This document shows positions 15,915-26,200 of a stretch of DNA of 64,000 nucleotides, one piece after another. The notes beneath the pieces were generated by a model, which was not told where the DNA came from, ran no database searches, and saw nothing but the letters and a program-made list of their open reading frames with translations. The translations under genes were made by a program, and so were the position numbers. The DNA comes from Saprospiraceae bacterium UBA7687. GTDB lineage: Bacteria; Bacteroidota; Bacteroidia; Chitinophagales; Saprospiraceae. How positions within the stretch are numbered: the stretch's first letter is position 1; the number at the start of each line of letters is the position of its first letter. The stretch is from contig DLGT01000108.1 in assembly GCA_002482845.1 (NCBI GenBank), positions 1-64,000 on the forward strand, given 5' to 3'.

Positions 15915-17033
15915 ATGAATATACTCATAGCCGCAGATAGTTTTAAAGATGCCTTAGACACATTTGGTGTATGTGATGCCATAGCAAAAGGCATACAATT
16001 GGCTAATCCGAATATCAAAATCACCAAATTCCCACTAGCAGATGGTGGTGAAGGGACGAGTGATATCTTGATGCATCATTTAGGTGGGCACAAAAAAGAG
16101 ATAGTCGTTTGCGATCCGCTATTAAGACCTATCCACACAGATTATGTCATATCGGAAGATGGTAAGACTGCATTTATTGAGTTGGCCAAATCATCAGGGT
16201 TACAGTTGCTTGCTGACAATGAACGTAACCCCATGCTTACATCTACGTATGGATTAGGAGAAATGATCAATGATGCAATACATGAAGGTGTAACCAATAT
16301 TGTGCTCTCTATAGGCGGTAGTGCGACTAATGACGCGGGAATGGGCATGGCAGTAGCTTTGGGTTTTAGGTTTTACGATGAAGCAGGACAGATGCTCGAT
16401 GGAAGAGGACAAAACCTCGCTAAAGTAGTACATATGGAAGTCGATGATGAAGTTAAAGAAGCACTCACAAAAATATCTTTTACCACCATCTGCGATGTGA
16501 CCAATCCATTGTATGGAAGTCAAGGTGCAGCACATGTTTTTGGTGCTCAAAAAGGCGCTACGCAAGAAGATATCTTACTGCTAGATAAAGGATTGATACA
16601 TTTTGCAAAAGTGATGGAAACAATATCAATGGCAGAAAAAGATGGTGCTGGCGCCGCAGGAGGCGTAGGATTTGGGGCAATGCTTTTTCTACAATCGAAG
16701 CTTTGTAAAGGTATACAATTGGTTATGGAAATGACCAAGTTTGAAGATGCAGTTCGTAGATGCGATCTTGTCATCACAGGGGAAGGACGACTCGACGGAC
16801 AGACTGCTCATGGCAAATTGATACAAGGTGTATCTGCTAAAGCTGCAAAACATCACAAACCTGTTATTGCATTATGTGGTGCACTAATTGCATCAACAGA
16901 AGACATTAGAAACTTAGGTTTAAAAGCTGCCTTCTCCATATCTAATGGACCACAATCTCTGGAACAAGCTTTAAAAAACACAACACAAAATCTCGAGCAA
17001 ACAGCGTTTAATGTTGTAGGGTGTTTGGAGTAA
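15915..17033 (+). CDS. Glycerate kinase
   Basis: A 372-aa member of the GlxK/GarK glycerate 2-kinase family, which phosphorylates glycerate with ATP. Family blocks visible are IAADSFKDALD, FPLADGGEGTSD, AFIELAKSSGLQLL, LSIGGSATNDAGMGMAVALG, GAAGGVGFGAML and DLVITGEGRLDGQT. Length is normal. The ATG at 15915 gives the canonical start MNILIAADSFK; a GTG 21 nt upstream is unlikely. It is monocistronic, so the source of glycerate is not shown by context. Confidence 0.94.
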   Translation: MNILIAADSFKDALDTFGVCDAIAKGIQLANPNIKITKFPLADGGEGTSDILMHHLGGHKKEIVVCDPLLRPIHTDYVISEDGKTAFIELAKSSGLQLLADNERNPMLTSTYGLGEMINDAIHEGVTNIVLSIGGSATNDAGMGMAVALGFRFYDEAGQMLDGRGQNLAKVVHMEVDDEVKEALTKISFTTICDVTNPLYGSQGAAHVFGAQKGATQEDILLLDKGLIHFAKVMETISMAEKDGAGAAGGVGFGAMLFLQSKLCKGIQLVMEMTKFEDAVRRCDLVITGEGRLDGQTAHGKLIQGVSAKAAKHHKPVIALCGALIASTEDIRNLGLKAAFSISNGPQSLEQALKNTTQNLEQTAFNVVGCLE

Positions 17034-17174
17034 GGTAAATGAGTGATGAAGGTATTGATTGTGATTTGGCCAGTAAAGGTGAGCTGTAAAGGATTTTTAA
17101 TATTCGGTATGCATACCTTGTGAACTTGTGCTAAAGTGGGTAGTTAACGAATTGCAAATTCTAGATGTATAGGA

Positions 17175-17193
17175 TCGAAGTCGCAGACTTCGA
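17175..17193. repeat. Short perfect hairpin
   Basis: TCGAAGTC, loop GCA, then GACTTCGA: a perfect 8-bp stem between the convergent glycerate kinase and lipoprotein genes. It lacks a clear T-run on either strand, so it may be a repeat rather than a terminator. Confidence 0.5.
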
Positions 17194-17213
17194 CCAGGTT
17201 TTCCATAGGGCTA

Positions 17214-17963
17214 TTAATCATTTATCCATGACTTGACAAGAGAATCACGGTCTGATATCTCCGAAGTACTTAAGTAGTACTGTGTTAAATTTTCTAAGTA
17301 AATATTGTAATTTTCTTTGCTTATTTTTTCTTCATATTTATTAAAGAGCATCAAAGTGTAATCAGATATTTTCTTTTCAGGAAATGCTAACCAATATTTA
17401 TAAATTGAATCAGTAGCTCTTTTGTAATACATAAATTGGACCATACTTTCAGATTTAGATAAAGGGTGTGGACCACTTCTATCAAACACAAAATAACTTT
17501 GTTTCGGTGCTAATTTAATTGGGCAAGGTAGGTTTTCTTTTCTTAGACGGTTTTCTATATAGGAGTAATGATCCAATACTAATTCGTATTTATTATTAAA
17601 AAAATAAAAAGAAGAAAAAATTTGTCCATTTGTAGCTCCTAATAAAATTATTGTATCGTTACTTATGTTTTTAAATTCGGATAAAACCCAATCATGGACA
17701 TCTTGTATTGGACCAATATTGGTTTTCCAGCAAAATCTACCATCATCACATTTTGCTAGATACATTGTATCTATATTTGTTTCCCATTTTTGTGGTTTGT
17801 AACACAAGGCTATATCATGATTTATCCTATCTATTAGATAAGGATTTACATCTTTCATTATTTTTAATGAAATGGATACGTCCGGTAAGTTCGGAGCTTC
17901 CGTCTCATGGCATCCTATCAATAGGAGAATTAGAAGTATGGATATATTTTTGAAATAAATCAT
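17214..17963 (-). CDS. Orphan lipoprotein
   Basis: A 249-aa predicted lipoprotein with N terminus MIYFKNISILLILLLIGC, the lipobox Cys at residue 18. The mature part is mixed alpha/beta with segments DDGRFCWKTNIGPIQDVHDW and FDRSGPHPLSKSESMVQFMY and a helical C terminus rich in Tyr and Ser. No family recognised. It is bordered by repeat-rich non-coding DNA, which suggests an accessory gene. ATG start at 17963. Confidence 0.7.
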   Translation of the reverse strand: MIYFKNISILLILLLIGCHETEAPNLPDVSISLKIMKDVNPYLIDRINHDIALCYKPQKWETNIDTMYLAKCDDGRFCWKTNIGPIQDVHDWVLSEFKNISNDTIILLGATNGQIFSSFYFFNNKYELVLDHYSYIENRLRKENLPCPIKLAPKQSYFVFDRSGPHPLSKSESMVQFMYYKRATDSIYKYWLAFPEKKISDYTLMLFNKYEEKISKENYNIYLENLTQYYLSTSEISDRDSLVKSWIND

Positions 17964-18100
17964 ACTAGTATACTTTCTTAAATAAATAATGTTGCATCAA
18001 ATAATCAGCCATATGGCCTACATCCATCGGTTGCAGATTGCTACTGCAATCCTATTCTCTACGTATCCTGCTAAAGCTGGACAAGTTTTATAATTCATCA

Positions 18101-18253
18101 TCAACTATCCGCATACCCAATAGTAATGTCTAATTCTAACAGTTCAATTTCAACAAAGTTCCCTTGACTTAAATAAGTTCTAGCACTGCTATAAAGATAA
18201 TCTTGAGTTTTGTTTACCATACCATTTCTTTCAAGATTAAATGAATGGAAGGA
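18101..18253 (-). pseudogene. Remnant of Y1 (IS200/RAYT-like) transposase, C terminus
   Basis: On the minus strand this frame encodes about 50 residues including RNGMVNKTQDYLYSSARTYL and ends IGYADS before a TGA. The pattern of N-x-V followed by DYLYSSAR is the characteristic C-terminal segment of REP-associated tyrosine (Y1_Tnp) transposases. An in-frame TAG lies just upstream and no HUH motif is found, so only the 3' end survives. Confidence 0.6.
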
Positions 18254-18539
18254 CTAACGGACAAGTTACAACCATACACCAGCAATAAGACTATTCCACA
18301 TAAATATTCACTCATCTTACCACTAAACGATCCGAAATTACATAACCATCACACTTAAAACCTACGTAAAACCCACGACTGCCACCACCAAATAACATGT
18401 CTTGGGAGTTTTAGGTACAAAAGCCATGATATGACCGAATATTATAAGTTTCCATTTTGGAGTACCAAATCATATTTGTTGGACTAGGGTAATCTAGTAG
18501 CGCAGACTATAAAATACTCCTTGGAAAGAGTGTCTGCCG

Positions 18540-18744
18540 CGGAACTACTCATAATGTTTCTGTGACAAGGGTATGCAGCGCGGAAACCCCAATAATATGT
18601 GTAAAATGATAGTGTGCAGCGCGGAAACCCCCATTTTACGATTTTTATGCCTATTTCCGAATCGGAAACCCCCATTTTACAAATATAATGCCTATCTCCA
18701 GTTCGGAAACCCCATTATTTTCACTAGACAAGCGTTTCCGCCCT
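18540..18744. repeat. 41-bp tandem repeat array
   Basis: The motif CGGAAACCCC recurs at 18581, 18622, 18663 and 18704, exactly 41 bp apart, with a diverged copy at 18540 (CGGAACTACT). Copies at 18622 and 18663 share about 30 of 41 positions; outer copies decay. 41 is not a multiple of three, so ORFs through it are not coding. The whole 17964-19173 stretch (1210 bp) otherwise contains only the transposase remnant. Confidence 0.85.
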
Positions 18745-19173
18745 GGATACCTATATTATGGTCTTTTTTGGGCCATTTTCAGCCCTTCATACTCATATCT
18801 TGGCTATTTGAAGGTCGCATTTAAGCTATCATTTGTATATAATTGTTTATTTCTGCCCACATTCATGTGTTCATATTATAAAAACTGCTCATTAACATAT
18901 TGGATTAAATAGCGATTTTCTAATTTTGTCATTATTTTTAACCTGTGATCACTTTTTTAACTGCCCATTTAGGCAACTATCGTAAAGGAGCATTTCTCAT
19001 AACGATAAAACTATTACAGACTTTGGCTTAATCTTAAAATTAAACAGTATTTTACGTAGCGAACTAACAATTTGTCATTATTTTGATACTACGAAACATT
19101 ATTTCATTTATATTTGCTTTCAAATAAAAATTGTTACAGAATATTACTTACAGACATACTAAAACTTGTAAAT

Positions 19174-21906
19174 ATGAAACATTTCTTTTACCTTTTGTTA
19201 AGTTTGATATCTATCATTTCTACAGCGCAAGAACAAATTACCAATATCGTGGGAGAAGGCTCCACCACAAGATATATCTTGAAGGAATACAATGATGAAA
19301 AATATATCATGACCACCGTTCCTTTTGATTCACTCAAAGTGTACAAACTTGTGAATGGTACGGCAATTTTTCAGTATGGTAGGAAATTTGATGGGATTTA
19401 TAGCATGATTAAATACAGCACCACAAATCAATTTCTATTATTTACTGACATCACGGGCTTCAAAGCTTACAACTTTACCAATAACACACTGCAAGCTATT
19501 CCTTACGAAGGATCATTAAATTATACCAATTGGCATGAAGAGAGGGCATTTGGTGATGAAATAATCGTAGAACAAAATACTTTAGATTTTACACAATCAA
19601 AGCCGATTTTTTACGACCTAGACACAGATCAATATAAAGTTTTAAATAGTGCGTTAACCTATCTAAAAGTAGGTGATCAAAGACTTTATGCTTATACCAA
19701 TTTAAATAATATAAGTTCTCAACTTTATGTCATAGACAAAGAAAATCTATCTATCATTGACTCCACTATTATACCATTATTTAGTGGTGGAAAATTCTTT
19801 TTTGATGAGGAAGATTATTTCGTTTATGCAACTAAAAATGAAGTAAAGAGATATAATTTTTTAACATCCGAGCATGAATTAGTTAAAAATATTGAACAAG
19901 ATTATTATACTATTAAATTGAGTAAAAGCAATGATGAATATGTTATCGATGTAATTGAAATTCAAAATCATAATGTAATTCGTGTAAATGCTGTGACATT
20001 GCAGAGTAGTCAAGTATTCTTAGGAGATGAATATGCAAATCCTTATCCAGACATTCTCTATGGAAAGTACATCATTAAAGGAGATCAGTTAATTGTCTTG
20101 GACACTGCAAGTGGGCAGAAGGTAAGTTTTTATTCATCAACAAGAAAGTCTGAATATACCATTCTGGAAAATAGATACATCATATACTACTTTAATAGTC
20201 AACATTTAATGTTGGACCTAGTCACCATGCAACAGCACGTACTTTCACAAATACCTATTAATTTTACCGCAAATAATACTGAAGTGATGTACGACAATGG
20301 TAATTATTTAGTAAATTTTGATAATTATTTTGGTAATAATCAAAAGTTATATGAGATCGATCTTGCCACTAAAACAGGTGAGTATTCTAATAAAATACCA
20401 GGCACAAACGAAGGACTTAGAAAAGGTAGTCAATTAATAAAAATTAAAAATGATGTAATCTTAGTTAATAGTCAAAACCTTTATGTAGTAAAAGGAAGTA
20501 ATGCATTAAAACTAAATACAAACCCACTAACCAAAGTAAGACATACAGATTTCAAAGTTCAAAATGACGTCTTGTATTGGTGTGAATATGTAAATGATAC
20601 TTACAATATCTATACCTTAAAAAATGATGCGGCTGTAAAACTTGCGGCTATTCCTAATCTCAACGGATTGCCGCCTTTTGATATAATTAATTTATATGAT
20701 TACGTCGTAACTCCAGATGCCATTTATATCGCAAGTTTAGGCTTTGATCATGTACAATATAAATTTGATTTGCAAACAGCAGTATTTTCGAATGTATCAA
20801 ATGTGAGTAGTTCAGAGTATTTTGGGTTTTATCACAATGAAAACCTTTACTACACAGACGATAAAAAGATAAGTATTTTAAAAGCAGATGGAACCAAAGT
20901 TTCCATTGAGACAAGTACAAGCACTCATTTTTTCAATCCTTTTCTCACTTTCAAAAACAGACTATTTTATGGCAATAACGATGGACTTTATGAAATCGTA
21001 AATGAGGATTTGGAACTCAAGGTAGAGGTTAAAAACGGCATTGTTGTCAATTATGTCGTACTAGAAGATTACATTAATATAAGTGAATCACCAAACGATT
21101 ACTTTTATGATGGTACAACATTCCATCACATAGTGAGTAACAACCAATACAGAGGCGCGCAAATTCTAGATGACTATTTTGTCATGTATGAAGGTGTAGG
21201 AATAAATTCAACATTGGCTTCTTTACTCAATTATAAAACAAATACTACCATCACTTTACCAAGCGAAGTAGCCAAACTTAAGGATATAAGATTATTCAGA
21301 AATGGAAGCAAATACATCATGATGGGTTCAGAAGGGTTCATACAATACCACAAAGTAGTCTTGTATGAAACAGATGAAAATTTGAGTAATTTTGCAAAAA
21401 TAAACGAGTTTGATGTGACAAGTAATGGTGTCATTTCATCATTTACCGAATATACAAACGAAGGCTTTTTATACACTGGTAATGTGATGTACTTAATGGA
21501 TACGTTATTAAATTTTGTGCCAATAGATGGTCTTGCTGGTGAAAACCAAACAAGTGCTGTGTTCGTACAAGATGGTTACTTCTACTTCATTGCCATCCAC
21601 CCAATTAATGGCAGACAACTCTTCAGAATACAACCTTTTTCACTCCGAACTTCTGTAGAGGATGATGCGACTATCTTTACAAAAGTAAACGTCTACCCTA
21701 ACCCATCAAGCCAAGAAATCTTTATAGAAGGTGATGTTTTTCACTCTGCGGAGATATACAACTTTAGTGGGCATATGGTTCAGAAATCAACCATTGGTGA
21801 TAATAATAGATTGGATATCAATGGCCTGAATAATGGTGTTTATGTTGTTATTTTGACGTCATCAGATGGAAGTAAAAGTTTGGGTAAGTTTATTAAGATA
21901 GATTGA
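19174..21906 (+). CDS. Large secreted protein with T9SS type A sorting domain
   Basis: A 910-aa protein with signal peptide MKHFFYLLLSLISIISTAQ. The body consists of repeated short beta-strand blocks (YVLENRYIIYYFNS-like, YTDDKKISILKADG, LFYGNNDGLYEIV) suggesting a multi-bladed propeller, with no catalytic motif seen. The last about 80 residues form a T9SS type A C-terminal domain: VNVYPNPSSQEIFIEG, IYNFSGHMVQK, LNNGVYVVIL and GKFIKID. It is expected to be exported through the type IX pathway and anchored or released at the cell surface. The ATG at 19174 is preferred to a TTG 60 nt upstream. Confidence 0.82.
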   Translation: MKHFFYLLLSLISIISTAQEQITNIVGEGSTTRYILKEYNDEKYIMTTVPFDSLKVYKLVNGTAIFQYGRKFDGIYSMIKYSTTNQFLLFTDITGFKAYNFTNNTLQAIPYEGSLNYTNWHEERAFGDEIIVEQNTLDFTQSKPIFYDLDTDQYKVLNSALTYLKVGDQRLYAYTNLNNISSQLYVIDKENLSIIDSTIIPLFSGGKFFFDEEDYFVYATKNEVKRYNFLTSEHELVKNIEQDYYTIKLSKSNDEYVIDVIEIQNHNVIRVNAVTLQSSQVFLGDEYANPYPDILYGKYIIKGDQLIVLDTASGQKVSFYSSTRKSEYTILENRYIIYYFNSQHLMLDLVTMQQHVLSQIPINFTANNTEVMYDNGNYLVNFDNYFGNNQKLYEIDLATKTGEYSNKIPGTNEGLRKGSQLIKIKNDVILVNSQNLYVVKGSNALKLNTNPLTKVRHTDFKVQNDVLYWCEYVNDTYNIYTLKNDAAVKLAAIPNLNGLPPFDIINLYDYVVTPDAIYIASLGFDHVQYKFDLQTAVFSNVSNVSSSEYFGFYHNENLYYTDDKKISILKADGTKVSIETSTSTHFFNPFLTFKNRLFYGNNDGLYEIVNEDLELKVEVKNGIVVNYVVLEDYINISESPNDYFYDGTTFHHIVSNNQYRGAQILDDYFVMYEGVGINSTLASLLNYKTNTTITLPSEVAKLKDIRLFRNGSKYIMMGSEGFIQYHKVVLYETDENLSNFAKINEFDVTSNGVISSFTEYTNEGFLYTGNVMYLMDTLLNFVPIDGLAGENQTSAVFVQDGYFYFIAIHPINGRQLFRIQPFSLRTSVEDDATIFTKVNVYPNPSSQEIFIEGDVFHSAEIYNFSGHMVQKSTIGDNNRLDINGLNNGVYVVILTSSDGSKSLGKFIKID

Positions 21907-22091
21907 TTAACCACTAAGGACAAATAGATAAGCACTAAGCTTCACTGAGCAAACACTTAGTGAGACTTAGTGGAAATCACAGTGAACTTCGTGGTAAAAA
22001 AAATTAACCACTAAGGAGACATAGTCAAGCACTGAGCTTCACTTAGAAAAACACTTAGTGACACTTTACCTTAGTGGACTTATTGGTAAAA
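21907..22091. repeat. Tandem pair of about 90-bp repeats
   Basis: Two diverged copies (21907-22000 and 22004-22091) share TTAACCACTAAGGA, AAGCACTRAGCTTCACT, AACACTTAGTG and a GTGGA..GGTAAA end. The first begins directly after the TGA of the preceding gene. Internal complementarity of CACTAAG and CTTAGTG allows hairpins. The rest of the gap to 22242 holds no gene. Confidence 0.75.
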
Positions 22092-22242
22092 CAAACACTT
22101 AATCTGTGTATTATACCATCAGGACCAAGCCCAAAATACCGATTAATCCTTAAAAAGTACCATTTAATTAAAATTCTCAGTATTTTTTCCTCATTGGGAT
22201 AAAGTATTGTTTATTTGCTGCTCGATAAATGTACTTTGTGTT

Positions 22243-22872
22243 ATGGCCATCATTGATAGTTTACTAAGTCTTAAGCTTTATTTAGAATCTGGAGCTTTTG
22301 GTTTTAAATACTCCAAAAACATACTTAGAGAACATATCTTAGATGTGTATGAACAAGGAAGTCAATTTAAGGTGGGAGTTGCCGTTTATTTTAAATTCAA
22401 GATAGAAAATGATCGTGCTCTACCCTATTTAGAATTCAAAAGAGTGGAGTTTAATCAAGCTATCAAAACGCTAACTTTTGTTCCTGCTCCAAGTATAATC
22501 ATGCCTGAATATATCCATATTTCGAAAACAAATAGGGAAGCATTTAATTCCTTCTACTTACCTGCCACTGATATTCAAGCTGGAGAAAACATCATAGAAG
22601 GTTATGACTTTTGTATTTTTAGTAAGTCACAATTAGATACTATTACCATGTTGTCGACGGAAGTTATTTTTAGTGGTGCAAAAATCACTTATATGAGTAG
22701 TGCTTATTTTCCACCGGCGTCTAAACAATCGCAAGTAGTACAAGGAGAAACCGATTATTTCACTTTAAAACTTGAAGGAGAAACTAATGGCATCGGCATC
22801 AATGTTACTTCGGGTTCATTACCAATAATACAGGTCGCAGCTCCATGTCCACCTAACTGGAGAAATGAATAA
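22243..22872 (+). CDS. Protein of unknown function
   Basis: A 209-aa protein from the ATG at 22243 (a TTG 36 nt upstream gives an implausible Cys-rich N terminus). It has no signal peptide. Mixed beta content includes FKVGVAVYFKFKIENDRALP and IEGYDFCIFSKSQ, and the C terminus IIQVAAPCPPNWRNE is unusual. No family recognised. It lies between two large T9SS substrates but no link is shown. Confidence 0.6.
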   Translation: MAIIDSLLSLKLYLESGAFGFKYSKNILREHILDVYEQGSQFKVGVAVYFKFKIENDRALPYLEFKRVEFNQAIKTLTFVPAPSIIMPEYIHISKTNREAFNSFYLPATDIQAGENIIEGYDFCIFSKSQLDTITMLSTEVIFSGAKITYMSSAYFPPASKQSQVVQGETDYFTLKLEGETNGIGINVTSGSLPIIQVAAPCPPNWRNE

Positions 22873-23299
22873 AACAACACTTAAACCTCGGCTAACCTAT
22901 AGGTCAATTTATATATAGTGATTATTAAGATAGCCATACATTTATAACAGCTATCATAAAGCTTAGTGAAGAGACGGCAAATTGGTCACATATCAAATAT
23001 TCCATTTTGTATTGCGCAAATTTTCAAACTCTCCATGTAATAAATTATAATTTGCCCACAAAAGCAACTATTTACATCTATAAATCACTTTTAAATGGGT
23101 GAATGTTTCATTATTAAATGTATATTTGGGTTTATTTTGACTCATATTAAATATAAATAAGAAAAACATTTACTGTAATAGGTCAGCATAAGTTAGTTCT
23201 ATAAAACGGTAAACTTTATTTTGGGTGTCAGTTTCCTAACTTTCGTAGATTTTTAGAACACCTATTCATAATGTCATTAGAAAAGAGAAGCAATTAGTG
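22873..23299. other. Intergenic region without a gene
   Basis: AT-rich 427-bp spacer ahead of the 2049-aa T9SS gene. A small hairpin (GATAGC at 22929 with GCTATC at 22950) is visible but has no T-run. I see no ORF or clear promoter. Confidence 0.5.
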
Positions 23300-26200
23300 A
23301 TGAACCAACCGTACCCTAACATTATTTATAAGATAATAATAACATCTTTGTTTGTTTTCTATTTCAACCTACATGGTAATAGTCAATGTGCTTGTACAAA
23401 TTGCCCAGTCACCTTACCTAATTCTGGAACTGCAGAAGGTTTTCTAACGATATCTGGCGCTACATCAGGTACGCTCAACGCTACACAATTTGTAAAAGCA
23501 GTCAATATAAATGTAGACCATGATGCGCTCAGAGAATGTGAAATCACTTTGATAGCTCCAAATGGAAGTTCAGTACTTTTATCAGACAATTCTGGTATTG
23601 CTGTAAATAATAATATTAGTTATGACATTTGTATCCTTGATTGCACTGGTAGTCCTGTACCCGACCCTGGTTTTCCGATCAATTTTACATCCAATGCAAA
23701 CTATATGACTGGACAGACATATACAGGTTCATATTTTACATATAACGGTGGATGTCTCAGCACTTTGACTGGACCTGTGGATGGTCAGTGGACATTGAGA
23801 TTTCAAGATTTTATTGGTGGCGATGGCGGAACTTTAAATGATTGGTCAATAGAATTGGCTGATAATGCTGGCACAAGTTGTACATTCGTTTGTGCAACTC
23901 CGAGTTCTTGTCTAGCAAATGGTACCTTAGCAAACATACCTCAAAACCAAATATACTGTGAAGGCTCACCAAATCTAGATTTTAATCTAACTATAACATC
24001 CAATCCTCCCTTGGATCCGAATGAATATTCCACGACTTTTTTATTACAAAACACGGTAACACAAACAACTTTAGAATATGACCCCAATCAAAATTTTACG
24101 GATTTGCCACCGGGTCAATATAGTATTTGTGGATTAGTGTATCTTACCACAGATGGCCCCAGCCTACCACCTATCAATGGGACGAATCTAATTCCTGTTA
24201 TACAACAGTTGATTGACGATGACATTATTTGCGCGGCTTTTGCGCTTCTTAATTGTTGGACTTTTGAAGTTGAAGAAGCACTCGATTTACCCATCACCAT
24301 AGAAGGTCCAGAAATTGTTTGTGCGGGTCAGTTAGTCACTTATACCATAATCAATCCTTATGGAAATGATGTAGATCCTACTGTAGGAATTACCATGGGA
24401 GGTTTTGGATTCTTTCAGATTGTGGGTGACCAAGTGAATGTTATTTGGCTATCAGGTCCTGGCACTATTTGTGTTTCTGCGGAAAATAGTTGTGGTATGG
24501 TAGAAGATTGTATTGATATCAATGTAAACGAATATATTTATGACCCTACTATTTTAGGAAATCCAATTGTGTGTTTTGGTGATATAGAAACCTATCAATT
24601 GATACCCTCTCTCCCTATAGATTATACCATCTCATGGGAAGTTACCAATGGTAGCTTTATAAATATCATGGATAATGAAGTTACAGTATCATGGGGCAAT
24701 GGACCTTCTGGGCAAGTCTGTGCATTTATTTTAAATCCGTGTAATCAAATGACAAATATATGTTTTGATGTGGTGATAACTCAACCTGCACCACCACCCA
24801 ATATTACTTTGCCATCTTCAGCTTGTATTGGTTCAAACTTCCTGGCAACTCTTAATGATGCTAATCTGTATGAAACTATCAATTGGACTGTAAATCCTGG
24901 CTCCATTTTATCAGGTCAAGGAAGTGGGCAAATAACAGTCAATCCAACTTCTCTAGGCACGATAACAATTTGTGTGGATGTGACCTCGGAATGTAGCCAA
25001 CCGCAGACTATCTGCCAAGATTTACAAATTATAGATCCACCATCACCCACTATAGCAATCATTACACAATGTGGACTTTCGTCAAATCTAACAGCTTCTT
25101 TTCCAAATTTTTCATCGACTTATATTTGGACACAAATATCTGGCCCGGGAACGATTAGTTTTAATCCACCTAATGGCGCTTCCACTGATATTACAGCTAC
25201 CCTACCTGGCGCATACATCATTCAATTATCAGAAACATTAAACGGGTGTACAGGCGTAAACACAATTGCTGTCACGTTACAACCTAATCTTTTGGTTTCT
25301 AGCCCCACTTTTGATTGTAATAATGCTAATGGATACACGGTTTCATTTACCATAAATGGTGGTTTAGCTCCTTATACAGTAGATAATAATGCCATTATCG
25401 GCAATAGCTTTACTTCTACCTTAATACCATTCGGTTCTGATTATAATTTTATAATAAATGATAGTGAAGATTGTGAGATAATCTTATCAGGTAGTCAAGA
25501 TTGTCCTTGTGTGTCTGATGCAGGGGTTAGTAGTAGCCAGTTGATAGAAGTTTGTGAAGATCAGTTAGCTGTTGGAAGCTTAGCAACAAGTACATTTTTA
25601 GATTTTAATGATATAGGATTTTATGTTTTGCATGATAATCCAGGAACTATTTTATGGAGTATATTTAGTTCAAATGTTGTACCGGAGTTTATATTTATAC
25701 CCACTCTGCAATATGGTGTAACTTATTACATTTCATATGTTGTCGGAAATAATCTAGGTGGCACTGTAGACCTAAGTGATCCATGTCTTTCCATATCTTT
25801 GGGCCAACCAATTGTATTCAATCAAATACCTAGTCCGAATGCAGGGATTGACCTGCAAGTTTGTGGAAATACCTTTACACTCAATGGATCTAATTCTGTA
25901 AATGGAAGTACCACCACTTGGAATGTGATTTCGAGTGGTAATATTGACATTGATTTTCCTGATCTATTAAATACCCAAGTAATGGTTGATGGCAATGGAA
26001 TATATCAGTTTTTATTGGAAGAAAACAATCAAGGTTGTGTTAATGAAGACATCGTAGAAGTAGAAGTTTTTGATGCACTTACGACTCAAATAACAAGCGT
26101 AGATTGTGACCCTTTGGATGGCGGATATACCGTGACTTTTAGCATTTCAGGTGGACAAGCACCATACATTGTGAATGGTGATCCTATTGTAGGAAATACC

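Noticed and set aside
18540..18744. Possible CRISPR array
   Set aside because: Only 41-bp period with a conserved head and drifting tails; no palindromic repeat with unique equal-length spacers, and no cas genes in the window.
18484..18912. Several ORFs of 60-85 codons
   Set aside because: They run through the 41-bp array, whose length is not divisible by three, and overlap each other.
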